From: Nemopilema nomurai
Taxonomy: Eukaryota > Cnidaria > Scyphozoa > Rhizostomeae > Rhizostomatidae
Length of the DNA: 64,000 nucleotides
Direction: 5' to 3'
NCBI GenBank assembly: GCA_003864495.1
Contig: ML133387.1
Span: forward strand, 834,600-898,599
Positions 22,919-33,096 of the stretch are shown in pieces. The position numbers were made by a program, and so were the translations under genes. Position 1 is the first letter of the stretch; each line of letters begins with the position of its first letter. Under the pieces are notes generated by a model. That model did no database searches, was not told the DNA's origin, and saw only the letters and a list, made by a program, of their open reading frames with translations.

Positions 22919-23733
22919 CAATTAAAAAGATGAAACAGGGAAAGCAGCTGGGCCCTCGAATATAGATCTAGAACTCAAAACTGCTAGTGCGTAGATTTGG
23001 GTTTAAATAAAAATTAAACACTTTCATCAAACGTCTACTCACAAAGCGATGGGACGTTTCTTCTACATAGGTGAAAGGCTTACTGTTAGCGGCTGTTGTA
23101 AAACGGCAGTGCATGCAAGAGCAACTACTCGATTGCAATACTTCAGGTAATGTTGTAAACCATTGACTGGAACAATGTTAACATTGAAGGTCAAATCTCA
23201 TCGAATTATAGGAGCTGTGTAACGGAAAGGATTTTACAGGCCAGTGAAACACTGTCAAAAGGATAACATAAGATGGTAGTTTTGTGAGGGACCGAAAAAA
23301 CCTATGGTTAGAGAGATGGGCAAGCTGAAACTGAGACACAAGTGGATTACTCATGTGTTGATGGACATGACAGTCTTGAAAGAAATGGTAAATAGGAAAG
23401 CAAAACAAAAATGCATTGAGTAGCTTTCAGTACATATTTAGGACACAGAAGGATGTCAGGTTTCTCACAACTATCCATCAGCAAGAATAAATCCACTGCT
23501 ATCTAAGGTGGGTCAGCTATATATATTTCCTTTACCTTTTAAAAACGAGTGTTTGTGTGAACTGTAAGCATCGGAAACCATGCAACAAAATGAAGTCGTT
23601 TATTATCAATGGACCAATAATTGGCGTTTGAAAGTTTTCCGGTAAATCAGCATGAGCAATTGCATGCCATTTCCAGTAAGGCCTGCTTGAAGTGAATCAA
23701 CCCAGCCATTTCCAACTCAACAAAACAGTATAA

Positions 23734-23856
23734 AAACTGCAAGGTGATGATGAAGATGATGAAGATTATGATCAAGATGGCGATGAGGATTGTGATGAAG
23801 AAGTTGATCTTGAAACTGAACAACAACAAAACAATGATAAGATGAAAGGAACGTGA
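23734..23856 (+). pseudogene. Acidic-tail reading-frame fragment (unit copy 2)
   Basis: Same fragment as at 816-938, reproduced by the unit duplication, with the same upstream in-frame stop and the same GAT-rich acidic run. Confidence 0.4.
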
Positions 23857-24034
23857 ACTTCTGGCTATGTCCACAAAGTTTACATTCATCTGGTCTTCAA
23901 ACTCACATTGATTGGTCAAAAACTGGTCCCCCACAACTTAGATTGGAACTGTTATGATGTTTTTCCCTTGAAATGTCAGCACACTCATCCATCTCTGCTG
24001 TAAGAAAATAAAAACACTTGAGGAAGGAAAGTCT

Positions 24035-24091
24035 TTCAGTTCTGTAGTAATTCAGTTCTGTAGCAATTCAGTTCTGTAGCAATTCAGTTCT
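24035..24091. repeat. 16 bp minisatellite, ~3.6 units
   Basis: Same repeat and unit number as at 1117-1173. Confidence 0.85.
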
Positions 24092-24598
24092 TTTCTCTTA
24101 GAGTGTAAAAGGGCAACCAAAGTTTCCTAAAAGTTGCTCTCTAGTTTAACCAATGAAACAAAAAAACATGTACAGTAAAAACTGGAAGAGAGAAAGAAGA
24201 GTGACTGCTGTAAACAAAACTTTCACCTACTGGATAATTGACATTAAGTCTTAGTCTTTGAAACTCATCTTCACTGTTTAAAGACTGATCTAGTGTCACA
24301 AATCCCTGCATCCTTTTATCTTAACAGTTCATGGCAAGGTAGGGCTTGAAAAGCAAACATTGTCTCATGGAAGAAACGCAAAGTTGTTATGAAGCCAAAA
24401 CCTTCCAATTTTTCCTGCAACTTTAACACAATAAAGATTTCTTGAATGGCATTCTTAATTCTTTGCATACACAAAAAGTATGAACCTTAAGCAATGTAAA
24501 ATTACATGCTTTAAAAGAGAAGCAATCCCTCGTGCCTTCCCTCTGAGGCATTCAAAGCCCCCGGAAAAGGTTTTTGGCATTGATTTAAAATGTTTACA

Positions 24599-24809
24599 TT
24601 GAACCATTTGAAAAGGTTAAGGCAACAGGATTTCATACGAAGGATCATAGAGAGTGCGGAAAAATAACCGACCCGAGCGGGACTCGAACTCACGACCCTC
24701 GACTTTGTACGTCAAGTGCTCTACCAACTGAGCTATCGGGTCATGCTTTCAAGCCAGCACTCGAGGCCAAGCCATTTATCCGCACTGCCCCTCTCTTGAA
24801 CCATTTGAA
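24599..24809 (-). mobile_element. tRNA-bearing insertion with 14 bp direct repeats (copy 2)
   Basis: Same insertion as at 1681-1891, with identical flanking 14 bp repeats, carried along by duplication of the large unit. Confidence 0.65.
24670..24742 (-). tRNA. tRNA-like gene, apparent anticodon ACA (copy 2)
   Basis: Identical to the tRNA-like gene at 1752-1824, within copy 2 of the large unit, with the same boxes A and B and T-run. Confidence 0.65.
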
Positions 24810-26997
24810 TAATATGTGTTTGGCCATTAAAATTATACATTGAAGGTATTCACATTGTTTATCAATGTTTGCATCAATGGTTTCAGCCCTTCATTCTCCC
24901 TTAATGCAGGTTCTCTTGGGTATATTCCTAAGTAAGCACACAAAAAGAATTCCTGTATTGATAAGCACCTTTTTATTTTAGGAACTTCTATGTGTCTTCG
25001 CATTCTGTAAAGTAAAGTATCATTTGTACTTGTATATATATTGGTTTCTACCTAGCATCTGAAGGCAGTTTTTAGGGCACTGAGAAGCCTTATGCTTATT
25101 TAGCAGTGTCCTTGTCCTTTTTCCTATATTGACCACACCTTTTGGTTCCTCATGCCCGGAATTAAAGAGAGCTGGTGACTCTCTGTGAAAGTCAGGTCAT
25201 GCCAAGGACTCAAAACACAAACCTTTGGGTCTGTAGTCAGTGCCTCTAAAAACTGAGCCATCATGTCTAGTTTCTTGTGAAAATTTTGTGGTTAATCTCC
25301 ACTGCTAAACTTTCTGGTAATTCGGCTTTGGGTATTCTGCTGAGAACTAACAAAGCCCACTCTGTTTTATGGTCTAGTAAAGGTTCTAAAACAGCATTTC
25401 AAGCCTTCTTTCCATTACCTATTGCAGGCATGTACATAAAACAAGCATGATAATCAACAAGCTTTTAATTTAGACTGCTAAATGCCACACTAGCAAACAT
25501 CAAACTTTGACTAATCTCCCTTAACTGCTGGGTATTTTGATTTTTGCCCCAAACCTTCCCCAACATTTATTTACATTAATCAAAACTGATGTCAAAGTGT
25601 GCTCCAACGGTAGAAATCAGTTTTGTTTAAAGGGTTTTTTCCTAAAGGCGTTTTGGAAATGTTGAGTATTGAAATTGGCAAACATTGTCACCCTGGGATG
25701 ACATTTTCTCAATAGAAATTTTCTGAAATATGAATAAATATTTTCTCAATAGAAATAGAAATAATAAAAAACTTGAGAAGGTACTAATTGAACCAAATCA
25801 ACAATTAATGACATTACATGGAATAACACTGAATAGCATACTAATAAGATGGGCATTTCTAGGATGAAAATTATAATGAAAATACTGATTATTCAGAATG
25901 GATCCTTCAACTAAAAAGCTAACTGGCACCAATCATCAGATATCAATTAGGTTAGATTGACATCTGAGGCCAAATTTGACCAAACACATTGTCCAAAAAG
26001 CCAGATTTGGTAAAATTTCTTACAGTCAAGTAATATAGGTCCAATTAAATGTAGATATAATCTTTTAACAAACAGTGGAAACCGAAAATATTTTCCAAAG
26101 TGACAGCAAAGCGCTTTTGTTGAATGGCAGCTTACATGATATGCCACATTCTACACCACTACATTCAAAACAGCTCTTTTGCTATTCTTACGGGTTTTCC
26201 ATTTCCAAAAATTGGTCGGCGGTCCGAAAATAGGCCTAGCCTCACTTAAGTTCCGCGGTGTAACAGCTGTGACCAGCTTATTCCCTTGTCAACCATAGTA
26301 TTTTGGACGGCAAAGGGTGTTAAAAACAGGCACAAACGAGAAATCTGTCGTCAAAATTGTCAAATGGCAAATTACACTCATTTACAAAGCATTTACACTC
26401 AAACAGACAGTCGAGCGATGGCTTGGCTATTTCTATGAAAAAGCTATCACTATGACCAACCAACTACTAACTGTTTCGAGTGTTGGCCAACGGTTACCAC
26501 AGTTCTTCGTCGAATCAGTAGAGTTAATGACTATATTTACCTTGTTATCAGTCAATTTCATACGCCTTCCATTTCCTTTGGTGATATCAGGGCAGAACGG
26601 TCTCAATTGCTTCCAAAGCAAACCAAACCGAATCGGTCTCGTTTCCAAACATAGGTATCCTGTAGCTGTGTACGAAGAATGCCGTTACTCTGTTGATGCT
26701 TTATCGGCAGTTTCATAGCATCCGCTACGCCCATTGAACACAGGGCATTCCAAATGTTATTCTAGGCATACGCATTATCAGCAGAAGCTGTTCTAGTTAA
26801 CGTTTCTAGAGGCTTCTCCCAGTGCGTAGAATCACAACTCTCCAAACAAACACGATTTCGCTTATAGATTCCACAGAACAATACCACCTGTATTCCACCA
26901 ATAAAGGCTTTTATTGCCACTGTAGATAACGAGTTGAGATGGGTTTCTACCGACTGCGTTGCTCAACCTCTATGGACGATCCGAGCCAAAGCTGTCC

Positions 26998-27025
26998 CAT
27001 GCCCCCCCCCCCCAGCCCCCCCCCC
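26998..27025. repeat. Poly-C tract at a rearrangement pivot (copy 2)
   Basis: Longer version of the catg + C-run tract, followed by a ~225 bp segment (27026-27250) absent from copy 1, and preceded directly by agctgtc, where copy 1 has extra sequence. Confidence 0.8.
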
Positions 27026-27554
27026 TTCGTCGGAGGCCCTGATGAGGATAGAACAGTCTAGGCTGAGGATGTGTCAGCATGACATGATGTGACAATGGAA
27101 AGTAGACAAAGGAGTCACTACACCACAATATCCATATCTCTCTTATAAAGGATTGATTGTTTTTGCGAAAAGCTGTGCCAACTTCCCTTCTGGCAATGAT
27201 ACAATACTTCTTTGCATCGTTGACTTCGTAATGACGTTGAGTCAACATCATTTCGTGGCCGCAAGCAATAGAAATCGGTACCATAATTACAGCAAAATGA
27301 GCATGCCTTGGATAGCAAAAAAGTTACGGAAGAGCGTCTCTATATATATATTTGTCTTTTGATACTTCCGTAGCACAGTGCTCAATACGTTAGCACGTAG
27401 AGCGATATATATATATATATATAGGCGTTCCCCTCGACCCACTACATAGTGTACTCAATTCTTCGTACACAAAAAGAGCTGAACATCCCATGTTGCAATG
27501 CAAAAGGCAGTTGTATCACCATTGAAGTAAAAGAGCAATATTGGTTGGTAGCAG

Positions 27555-27870
27555 TGAGTTTTGAAGTCCCCCTCTAGCTTCGAAGAACTGCATTTGCCTA
27601 GGGTGGCTGCAGAAGCAAGGCTGAGAAAAGAAGAGGCAGAGCTTTGGGAGGAAACAATTGCGCTAGATCCTGAAAGGAAAAACTGAGTTTGGATGAAACA
27701 AAGCGTGTTCAAACAAAACTTCCAGATTTACAGATCTCAAAGTTCCAGGGCACTCATTCAGATTGAATAAGATTCGGGAACCTCTTTCAATATCAAATTG
27801 ATAAAGCTTCAATTAATGATGAAGCAAGGTTATTATTACCAGAGGAGTTTGTCACACCTAAAAATTCGAT
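27555..27870 (+). pseudogene. BEL/Pao gag-type remnant, DUF1759-like (copy 2)
   Basis: Same remnant as at 4700-5015, with the same frameshift and in-frame TGA, and aga in place of ata in the coiled-coil part (AEARLRKEEAELW). BEL/Pao pol remnants begin ~1.4 kb downstream at 29274. The two could be parts of one decayed element from which most of protease and reverse transcriptase is missing. Confidence 0.6.
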
Positions 27871-28114
27871 GACTTATCTACAACTATCAACTTTAAATAC
27901 AGGACCAAGTAGTGACTATGTTTCTTCCACACTGCAGGAATTGATAAAAGAGAAACCTGTGAGACAAGACTACAAATCTGGTCAAACACTGTTAGGGACA
28001 TCAGTTGGAAACATAAACGTATATGAGATATAAACGTATACGTATATAAACGTATTTCATAATAGAGATCAGTGGTGTTGCACAGAGATTTGGCATAAAG
28101 GCCAGTCACCACTG

Positions 28115-28188
28115 ACGCTTTTTTCCAGCGTGTCTGAAAATTTCGCGACGACACATGCGCAGAAAGAAAAATTTCACGAAAAAAGCGT
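28115..28188. other. CpG-rich inverted repeat / hairpin (copy 2)
   Basis: Same hairpin as at 5260-5333. Confidence 0.6.
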
Positions 28189-28817
28189 TCGCGCATCGAT
28201 AATGTCGCTTGACGAATAGTTGAAGTAGTTTTTACTTTTCTCAAGCATTATTATTCTAGGTAAACTTAGGACAATAGGACTGCATGATTCTAATAATAGG
28301 CCTATGCAATATGGCGTTATCACAGCAACCGGAATTTAGTAGAAGTGAAACTGAATTGCATTTATTTACTTTACATGGTAGACTAGGCAACAATACTTTT
28401 TCACAAGGAAACAGAGCCTTTCAGATATCAAGCAGATATCAAGCTTTTCAAAGATTTATTCCTCCTTAAATGACAATAAAACAAAATTTTTCTTTTTCTC
28501 AAGAACAAAAACTGTAAAAGATCAGGCCAAGACATCATCTTTGTTCTAAAAATCTCGCGCGCGCTAAAATTTGGTGGAAATCAGTGGAAATTGGACTGAA
28601 CAGAATTTTGTACGAACGCTATAAAACAAGGGTAAGTGCAGATTCGGCTTAAATTAAGAAGATAATGGAGAGCGGAAGATTCTGGTCAACTTGTCAAAGC
28701 CAAGATACCGTAGGATGTCACACCCTTCACTTTTGTAGAAGCCGTCGGTAATTTTTTCCTGTCGGTAAAAGTTGAAACATTTATAACAGCCTGTCGGTAT
28801 TTCGGGGAAGTAGGGTC

Positions 28818-28973
28818 AAGCTAATAAAAGGCTACCTCCGTTCGACAACGAAAGAAGAACGTTTAGACTATCCAATGATAGCTGCATGTTCCAGTTACAT
28901 TTTAGATCATTTAGATCTTGATGAGGTTGCAGATAGCTGGTCAGTTCTTAAAACTAGAAGAATAAAGATATAA
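28818..28973 (+). pseudogene. hAT-type transposase C-terminal fragment (copy 2)
   Basis: Same fragment as at 5967-6122, with several substitutions (for example gttacatttta in place of gtgacatttta). It ends in TAA at 28971-28973. Unique DNA, not satellite, follows. Confidence 0.5.
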
Positions 28974-28975
28974 AT

Positions 28976-29273
28976 CCATACCATGCAGGACTATATGTTT
29001 TTATATGTGTCGATATTATTCAATGGTGTGAATATTTTCCTGACCCTGACCTTCCAGAGATTCAAACTATTTCTATTTAATGCCGCTTTCGTTGGGATCA
29101 TTAGAATAAATAACATGAGTATTTTGCAAGTAATCTGATAAATTTCGATCCATTTAGAAACAATAAGATATATCCAGCTTAGACACAAAGGAGCCACTAC
29201 GGTACTAGAGTGTAAAATTTGTGCGCTATGATTAACTATCTTTAATCAACCCTGTCGGTAAATTTCTCATGCA
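28976..29273. other. Unique AT-rich spacer, no gene seen
   Basis: Unique sequence between the end of unit copy 2 and the first recognisable BEL/Pao pol codons. It may be decayed reverse transcriptase sequence, but I see no motif to support that. A gtcggtaaattt near 29254 echoes the gtcggta motifs at the end of the 6.1 kb unit. Confidence 0.5.
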
Positions 29274-29725
29274 AGGGTAAACGATCCGATGGGCATTGTC
29301 TCAAATATATTGCTGACAGCTAAATCAATTATTCGTGACATCTATGAGAGAAAAGTTCAATGAGATAGTGAGCATCCGGATGACATAAGGAACTGGTGGG
29401 AAAGATGGATTAAGTCCTTGCCATTAGAAGTTGTGCTGTCACAATGTATTTCACAGAAAAGGGAAGAAATAACTCCATATAAGTCACATGGATTTTCCGA
29501 CTTTTCCGTCTTAGGATGTTGTGCCACAGTGTCCACAGTTGTAAAGCAAAGGGAACAAGTCCGCCAGGGTTTACTCGTAGCTAAGTCAAGGCTTGCTAAA
29601 CGTGATCTTACAATGCCAAGGCTAGAACTTGTTGGATGCCATATGACCAGTAATTGGCTAAAGAAAATAAACGAGAAAAATAACGACTGGAGGTATGTTC
29701 CCTTGGAGGAAAATGCACATTGGTA
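29274..29725 (+). pseudogene. BEL/Pao pol: RT-RNase H connection and RNase H fragment
   Basis: One frame runs 150 codons with a single in-frame TGA near 29364. It opens with NDPMGIVSNILL, matching the 'DPLG...P..L' motif that follows the reverse transcriptase in Pao elements, then a W-rich RNWWERWIKSLP block. From ~29475 the RNase H domain starts with HGFSDFS (family norm HGFSDAS, with the first catalytic Asp present) and continues through LLVAKSRLAK and MPRLELVG. It then jumps straight to NDWRYVPLEEN, which normally lies about 90 residues further on, so the middle of RNase H is deleted. It ends at TAA 29723-29725, where the family normally continues through a short linker. Inactive. Confidence 0.8.
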
Positions 29726-29960
29726 ATCGAGGAGCAAGAAACTTTTAAGCGAGCGAGAAGAGGATGAGAGGCCAACATGGCTAAAAACACCAGAACTGTA
29801 GCCAACTATGATTCCAATAAAAGCGAGCGGAGACTCGCATTCAGGGAACAGGCTATTAAAGAGATTGTACAATTATCCATTGTGAGGAAAGCAGACACAA
29901 TAGATAACTTACTTGAAAGAAAGACCTGGTGGTTCACTGTCAGAGTACTGGCTTGGGTAT
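29726..29960 (+). pseudogene. BEL/Pao pol: linker before integrase
   Basis: Short matches in shifted frames, including RPTWLKTPELWP near 29772-29808, correspond to the 'GP.WL..P..WP' segment between RNase H and integrase in BEL/Pao. Several frame changes and stops follow. After ~29960 the sequence is hard to assign until the zinc-binding block. Confidence 0.6.
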
Positions 29961-30109
29961 AGATATTCATGAACTATTCAAAGAGCAGTCAGAGAGTCAA
30001 AGGCCCCTTTACAACTTCTGAGATCCAAAATCGAATCAGCTACATCGAGAGCTACATGGTGAAAAGGGCACAACGAGACGTGGAAGAGACGAGCATATTC
30101 AACAACGAT

Positions 30110-30366
30110 TGTAAGCGATTAAACTTAGTCAAGAATTAAGAAGGAATCTATGCATGTAGATGTAGTCAGACATCTCATCTCGGAGAAACCTGTAGAAAGT
30201 GCACACCAACAGACATTGCATGGGGGAGTTTGTCTTACAATGTCCAAAGTTCCAGACAGCTACTGGATACCACAACTGAGAAGTCTTACGAAGAGAGTCA
30301 CAGCGAAATGTTCAGGATGCGAGGGATTCCTTGCTACAGCGGCACCAGCGCATCCAACAGGGAATT
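30110..30366 (+). pseudogene. BEL/Pao integrase zinc-binding (H2C2) domain
   Basis: The translated block contains the integrase HHCC signature in order: AHQQTLHGG supplies the two His, SYWIPQLRSLTKRV is the conserved middle (family norm YWIP.GR..V...), and AKCSGC supplies the two Cys. The frame ends at TAG 30366-30368, just before the integrase core, with a frame change afterwards. In a live element this domain helps integrase assemble on LTR ends. Confidence 0.8.
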
Positions 30367-30401
30367 AGCCTAGAGATAGATCTGAAGAAAGCATACCATC
30401 C

Positions 30402-30660
30402 TATTTTATCGGCGTAGACTTTACGGGTCCAATTACAATGAAAGCCGGAAACAAAGCTACAAGCAAAGCATACAGTATTCATTACACATGCAGTTAAACC
30501 AGAGGTCTGCATTTAGAGCTAGTGACAATCATGACGTGCGAGGAATTTACATCAAGTTTTACGCAATTCATTGCGGCAATTCAAGGTAGGCCATCGAAGG
30601 TTATTTGGTATAACGGAAGCATATTCATAGCTGCGTCCAGTTGGATAAAGATAATTAGAA
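30402..30660 (+). pseudogene. BEL/Pao integrase catalytic core, second Asp lost
   Basis: The core opens with GVDFTGPI at 30411-30434, carrying the first catalytic Asp (codon 30417-30419). After a frame break, LHLELVT near 30507 matches the usual 'R..HLE.V' strand, and then QGRPSKVIWYNGSIF appears near 30583-30627. The family norm there is 'SDNG..F'. The second catalytic Asp is replaced by Tyr (codon 30609-30611), so this core could not be active even without its frameshifts. Confidence 0.75.
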
Positions 30661-30769
30661 AAGTTCATTCTGTCTGCCTGTGGTTAATTTCCGAAATTTG
30701 AATACTCAGAGGAGTGTCGGACGAAAAAGTACTTTTAGAATGCAAAAACTGATTCCGCTTTTTCTTGCT

Positions 30770-31130
30770 ACTGTGAAAGTTCAGAAGTATCTTGCACATC
30801 AAGAAATGGTATGGCAGTTTAACCTCGGCCGTGCCGGCTGGTGGGTGGCATGTTGGAAAGGATGGTGAGCATCGTGAAAAAAACTTTATACAAAGTCGTA
30901 GGAGCATCAAAACTTTCATTCAAAAAGTTGCAAGAAGTTGTCCTAGATATTCAGATCGTGCTAAATAACCGACCATTGACAAAATGCGAAGATGACGTTG
31001 GGATGCTGTTTCTAATACCCAAAATTCTCATTTTGGGGAAAGCTAGCTATTCACCTGTTGAAGAACCATCGAGTATTTAAGATCAGGATTTGAGAAAAAG
31101 AGCAAAGTACTTGAAAAATGCTCCATTGGC
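30770..31130 (+). pseudogene. BEL/Pao integrase C-terminal part
   Basis: MVWQFNLGRAGWW in one frame, followed after a frame slip by GGMLERMVSIVKKTL, matches the 'W.F.....PWWGG..ERMV..VK' region containing the third acidic catalytic residue (Glu). The block continues with LNNRPLT (family norm 'NSRPLT'), a stop at 31078-31080, and DLRKRAKYLK. The order and spacing are those of BEL/Pao. The 3' end fades near 31130 and no LTR is recognisable. Confidence 0.8.
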
Positions 31131-31814
31131 GGTTATAGGCCGCCAAAACAGCGGAATGGCTTTAGTTTGATGGTTTTAGTACCATGAAGTACAACAGGCG
31201 TTAGCAGGACAATTTTATTTTGAAGAAATCAGCACCGATGAAGATAAACAATTAAGAATGTTCTTTTATAATCAGGTTCATAAAAAACGGCGAATAATAA
31301 GCCTCACGATCGCTGCTTTAGTACAACAAATAAAAAAGGTCTTCCATGTCTTCTAAACAGTAGAGAAAATGTAAAGTTGACTTCAAAACGGGAATTTCAG
31401 CAAAAATAATTAGTCGAATTATAGGTAAATATCTTGAGAATCTTGTCCATGCTCGGCTTCCTTCAAGATTCAAAACCAGAACGGAATATTTCCAAATCAT
31501 TTGGAGCACTATCTATCTCCTGACAGAAACATGGGGTCCAACAGACTTGTATCTACGGCGAACAAATAGAAAACCAGATGCAAAAACACAAAAGACGATA
31601 TAAATACTTCAAATAAATTTACGATCAAGGGTAAAATATGTTTTGAATGGTTTAAAGACCGTAGAGATTCCCGGAGCCCAATACTATACTAAACAATACT
31701 ATACTATACTATAGTTCGAGGTTCAGTTTCTAAATTTATTCGTAGTAGTAACCATTTTAGCGCATTTTGACCTGCATCCAAAAAAACACAAAAAAAGACT
31801 TTAAAACTCACGTT
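31131..31814. other. Unique AT-rich stretch, no gene seen
   Basis: Unique sequence after the BEL/Pao remnant. No domain or RNA gene seen. It holds a short actatact microsatellite at ~31680-31713. Confidence 0.5.
31680..31713. repeat. actat microsatellite
   Basis: Imperfect five-base repeat (atactatactaaacaatac and following units). Confidence 0.75.
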
Positions 31815-31981
31815 GATAAAGATGAAATCCTAACAAGGAATAAAAGTTAATCTCTGTTGACATCTACGAACTTCAATTCCAACACATCAAGAATAACATC
31901 AAAAAGAAGACTGCACTTTAAAGCTCACCTTAACTCGTCAAAGACTGATCAATTGAGATTGGCTATTTCATGCCATTTTCA
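31815..31981. repeat. Diverged fragment of the 1.9 kb repeat
   Basis: gatgaaatcctaacaagg, catctacgaacttc and aataacatcaaaaagaag occur in the same order as matching blocks in the 1.9 kb units (e.g. 34405-34540), with many mismatches. I read it as the decayed left edge of the array. Confidence 0.6.
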
Positions 31982-33096
31982 TGAAACACTGGCATAAGGA
32001 TAACACAAAATAGTAGTTTTGAGAAGGACCAAAAAACCTATGGTGAGAAAGATGGGCAGGCTGAAACTGAGACATTAGAGGATCGCTGCTACGTTCATGG
32101 ATATGCTAGGCTTGGAACAAATGGTAGATATACTTTAAAGAAAAAGTCTTGAGTTGCTTTCAGTACATATTCGAAAGAAACAAGGACTTTATATTTTGAA
32201 GACAGAAGCTGACTCTTTTCGTTGGATGAAAGAGCAAAAACAACCGACAAAGTCACGATAAAAAGCAACCTTGAAGAGAAAACAAAGAATTGCAGCTAAA
32301 CGACGAAGGACGAGCAAAAGAGAGAGAAATGCCACAAGATAAACAAAATAATTGTTTCAGGCCACAAATCAACCCATCCAACCACTTCCAACTCGACCAA
32401 AAAGCATTCAAAATGCAAGAATGTTTTAAGGATAATGAAGATGTTAAGGGCTATGGAAAGGTAATGAAGATGATGATCAAGATGACGATGAAGATTAGGC
32501 TATGATGAAGATGATGATCAACATGATGAAGATGAAATCCTAACAATTACAAAACGAAGAGAGAGAAATAGAAGTGCAACAATGTTTATATCAACGAACT
32601 TACAATTCAAAAAGAATAACCTCAAAACCAAGACTGTACTACGACCTCACCTAACTCGCCAAGGACCGACCGACCAAAAATAACTCTTTTATACATCCTA
32701 GTAAGCCATCCTTGAGTTGTCAGCCCTTCAAATGTTCTATGCAGTAAAAAACAAAGATGATTATCAAGCAACAACCTTGAGAGCTTAAACGATTTTCAAA
32801 TAAGTATCAGATCAATATAATGATGTAAGAGATGGGAAAGAATCCAGTGTGGAACAGCTGTGAAAGGGCCATAAATGCTCTTCTCAAACTAGCATCAGTA
32901 TGCCCAAAGGTGTAAAAAAGAAACGATAAACGAGAAGGACAGGTGGAGAGTAGATTCTAACGAAAGGATAGGAGAAGAATATGCAACGGACACGTGATGA
33001 CAATCTTCGACGAAGAGATTAAATGAAATGAGAATACTAAGGATGAAATTGTACGAGGACTCATTGAGTAGGTCGTTGGAGAGTATAAATTAAAAG
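31982..33096 (+). repeat. 1.9 kb repeat, short first unit with module A only
   Basis: Starts within the repeat at gaaacactggcataagg and contains module A (gcaaccttgaagag at 32265), but passes directly into the sequence that follows module B in the other units. It also lacks a ~15-20 bp aaaagctcaaaac block present in later units near 34677. It is either an ancestral single-module unit or one that lost B by unequal exchange. Confidence 0.85.

Larger units (their letters stand above)
22919..28975 (+). repeat. ~6.1 kb composite repeat unit, copy 2
   Basis: Second copy of the unit at 1-6124, starting at exactly the same base but directly against an assembly gap. Alignment by eye is nearly perfect at an offset of 22918 until the poly-C region, where this copy and copy 3 carry a different ~225 bp segment (27026-27250). 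Its last ~320 bp carries more private substitutions than copies 1 and 3. Identity ends at taaat (28971-28975). It then continues into unique sequence with BEL/Pao pol remnants instead of the 111 bp satellite. Confidence 0.95.
29274..31130 (+). mobile_element. Decayed BEL/Pao-type LTR retrotransposon, pol 3' half
   Basis: On the plus strand, four successive blocks occur in the order expected at the 3' half of a BEL/Pao pol gene: the reverse transcriptase/RNase H connection, RNase H, the integrase zinc-binding domain, and the integrase core with its C-terminal part. Frameshifts, stops and an internal deletion break it throughout. No LTR, protease or reverse transcriptase catalytic motif was found in the flanks. 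It is the only recognisable element in the unique stretch between unit copy 2 and the 1.9 kb repeats. A gag-type fragment of the same superfamily lies upstream at 27555-27870. Confidence 0.8.

Noticed and set aside
31131..31814. 3' LTR of the BEL/Pao remnant
   Set aside because: No matching copy of this sequence was seen upstream of the pol or gag remnants, and no TG...CA bounded repeat was evident.
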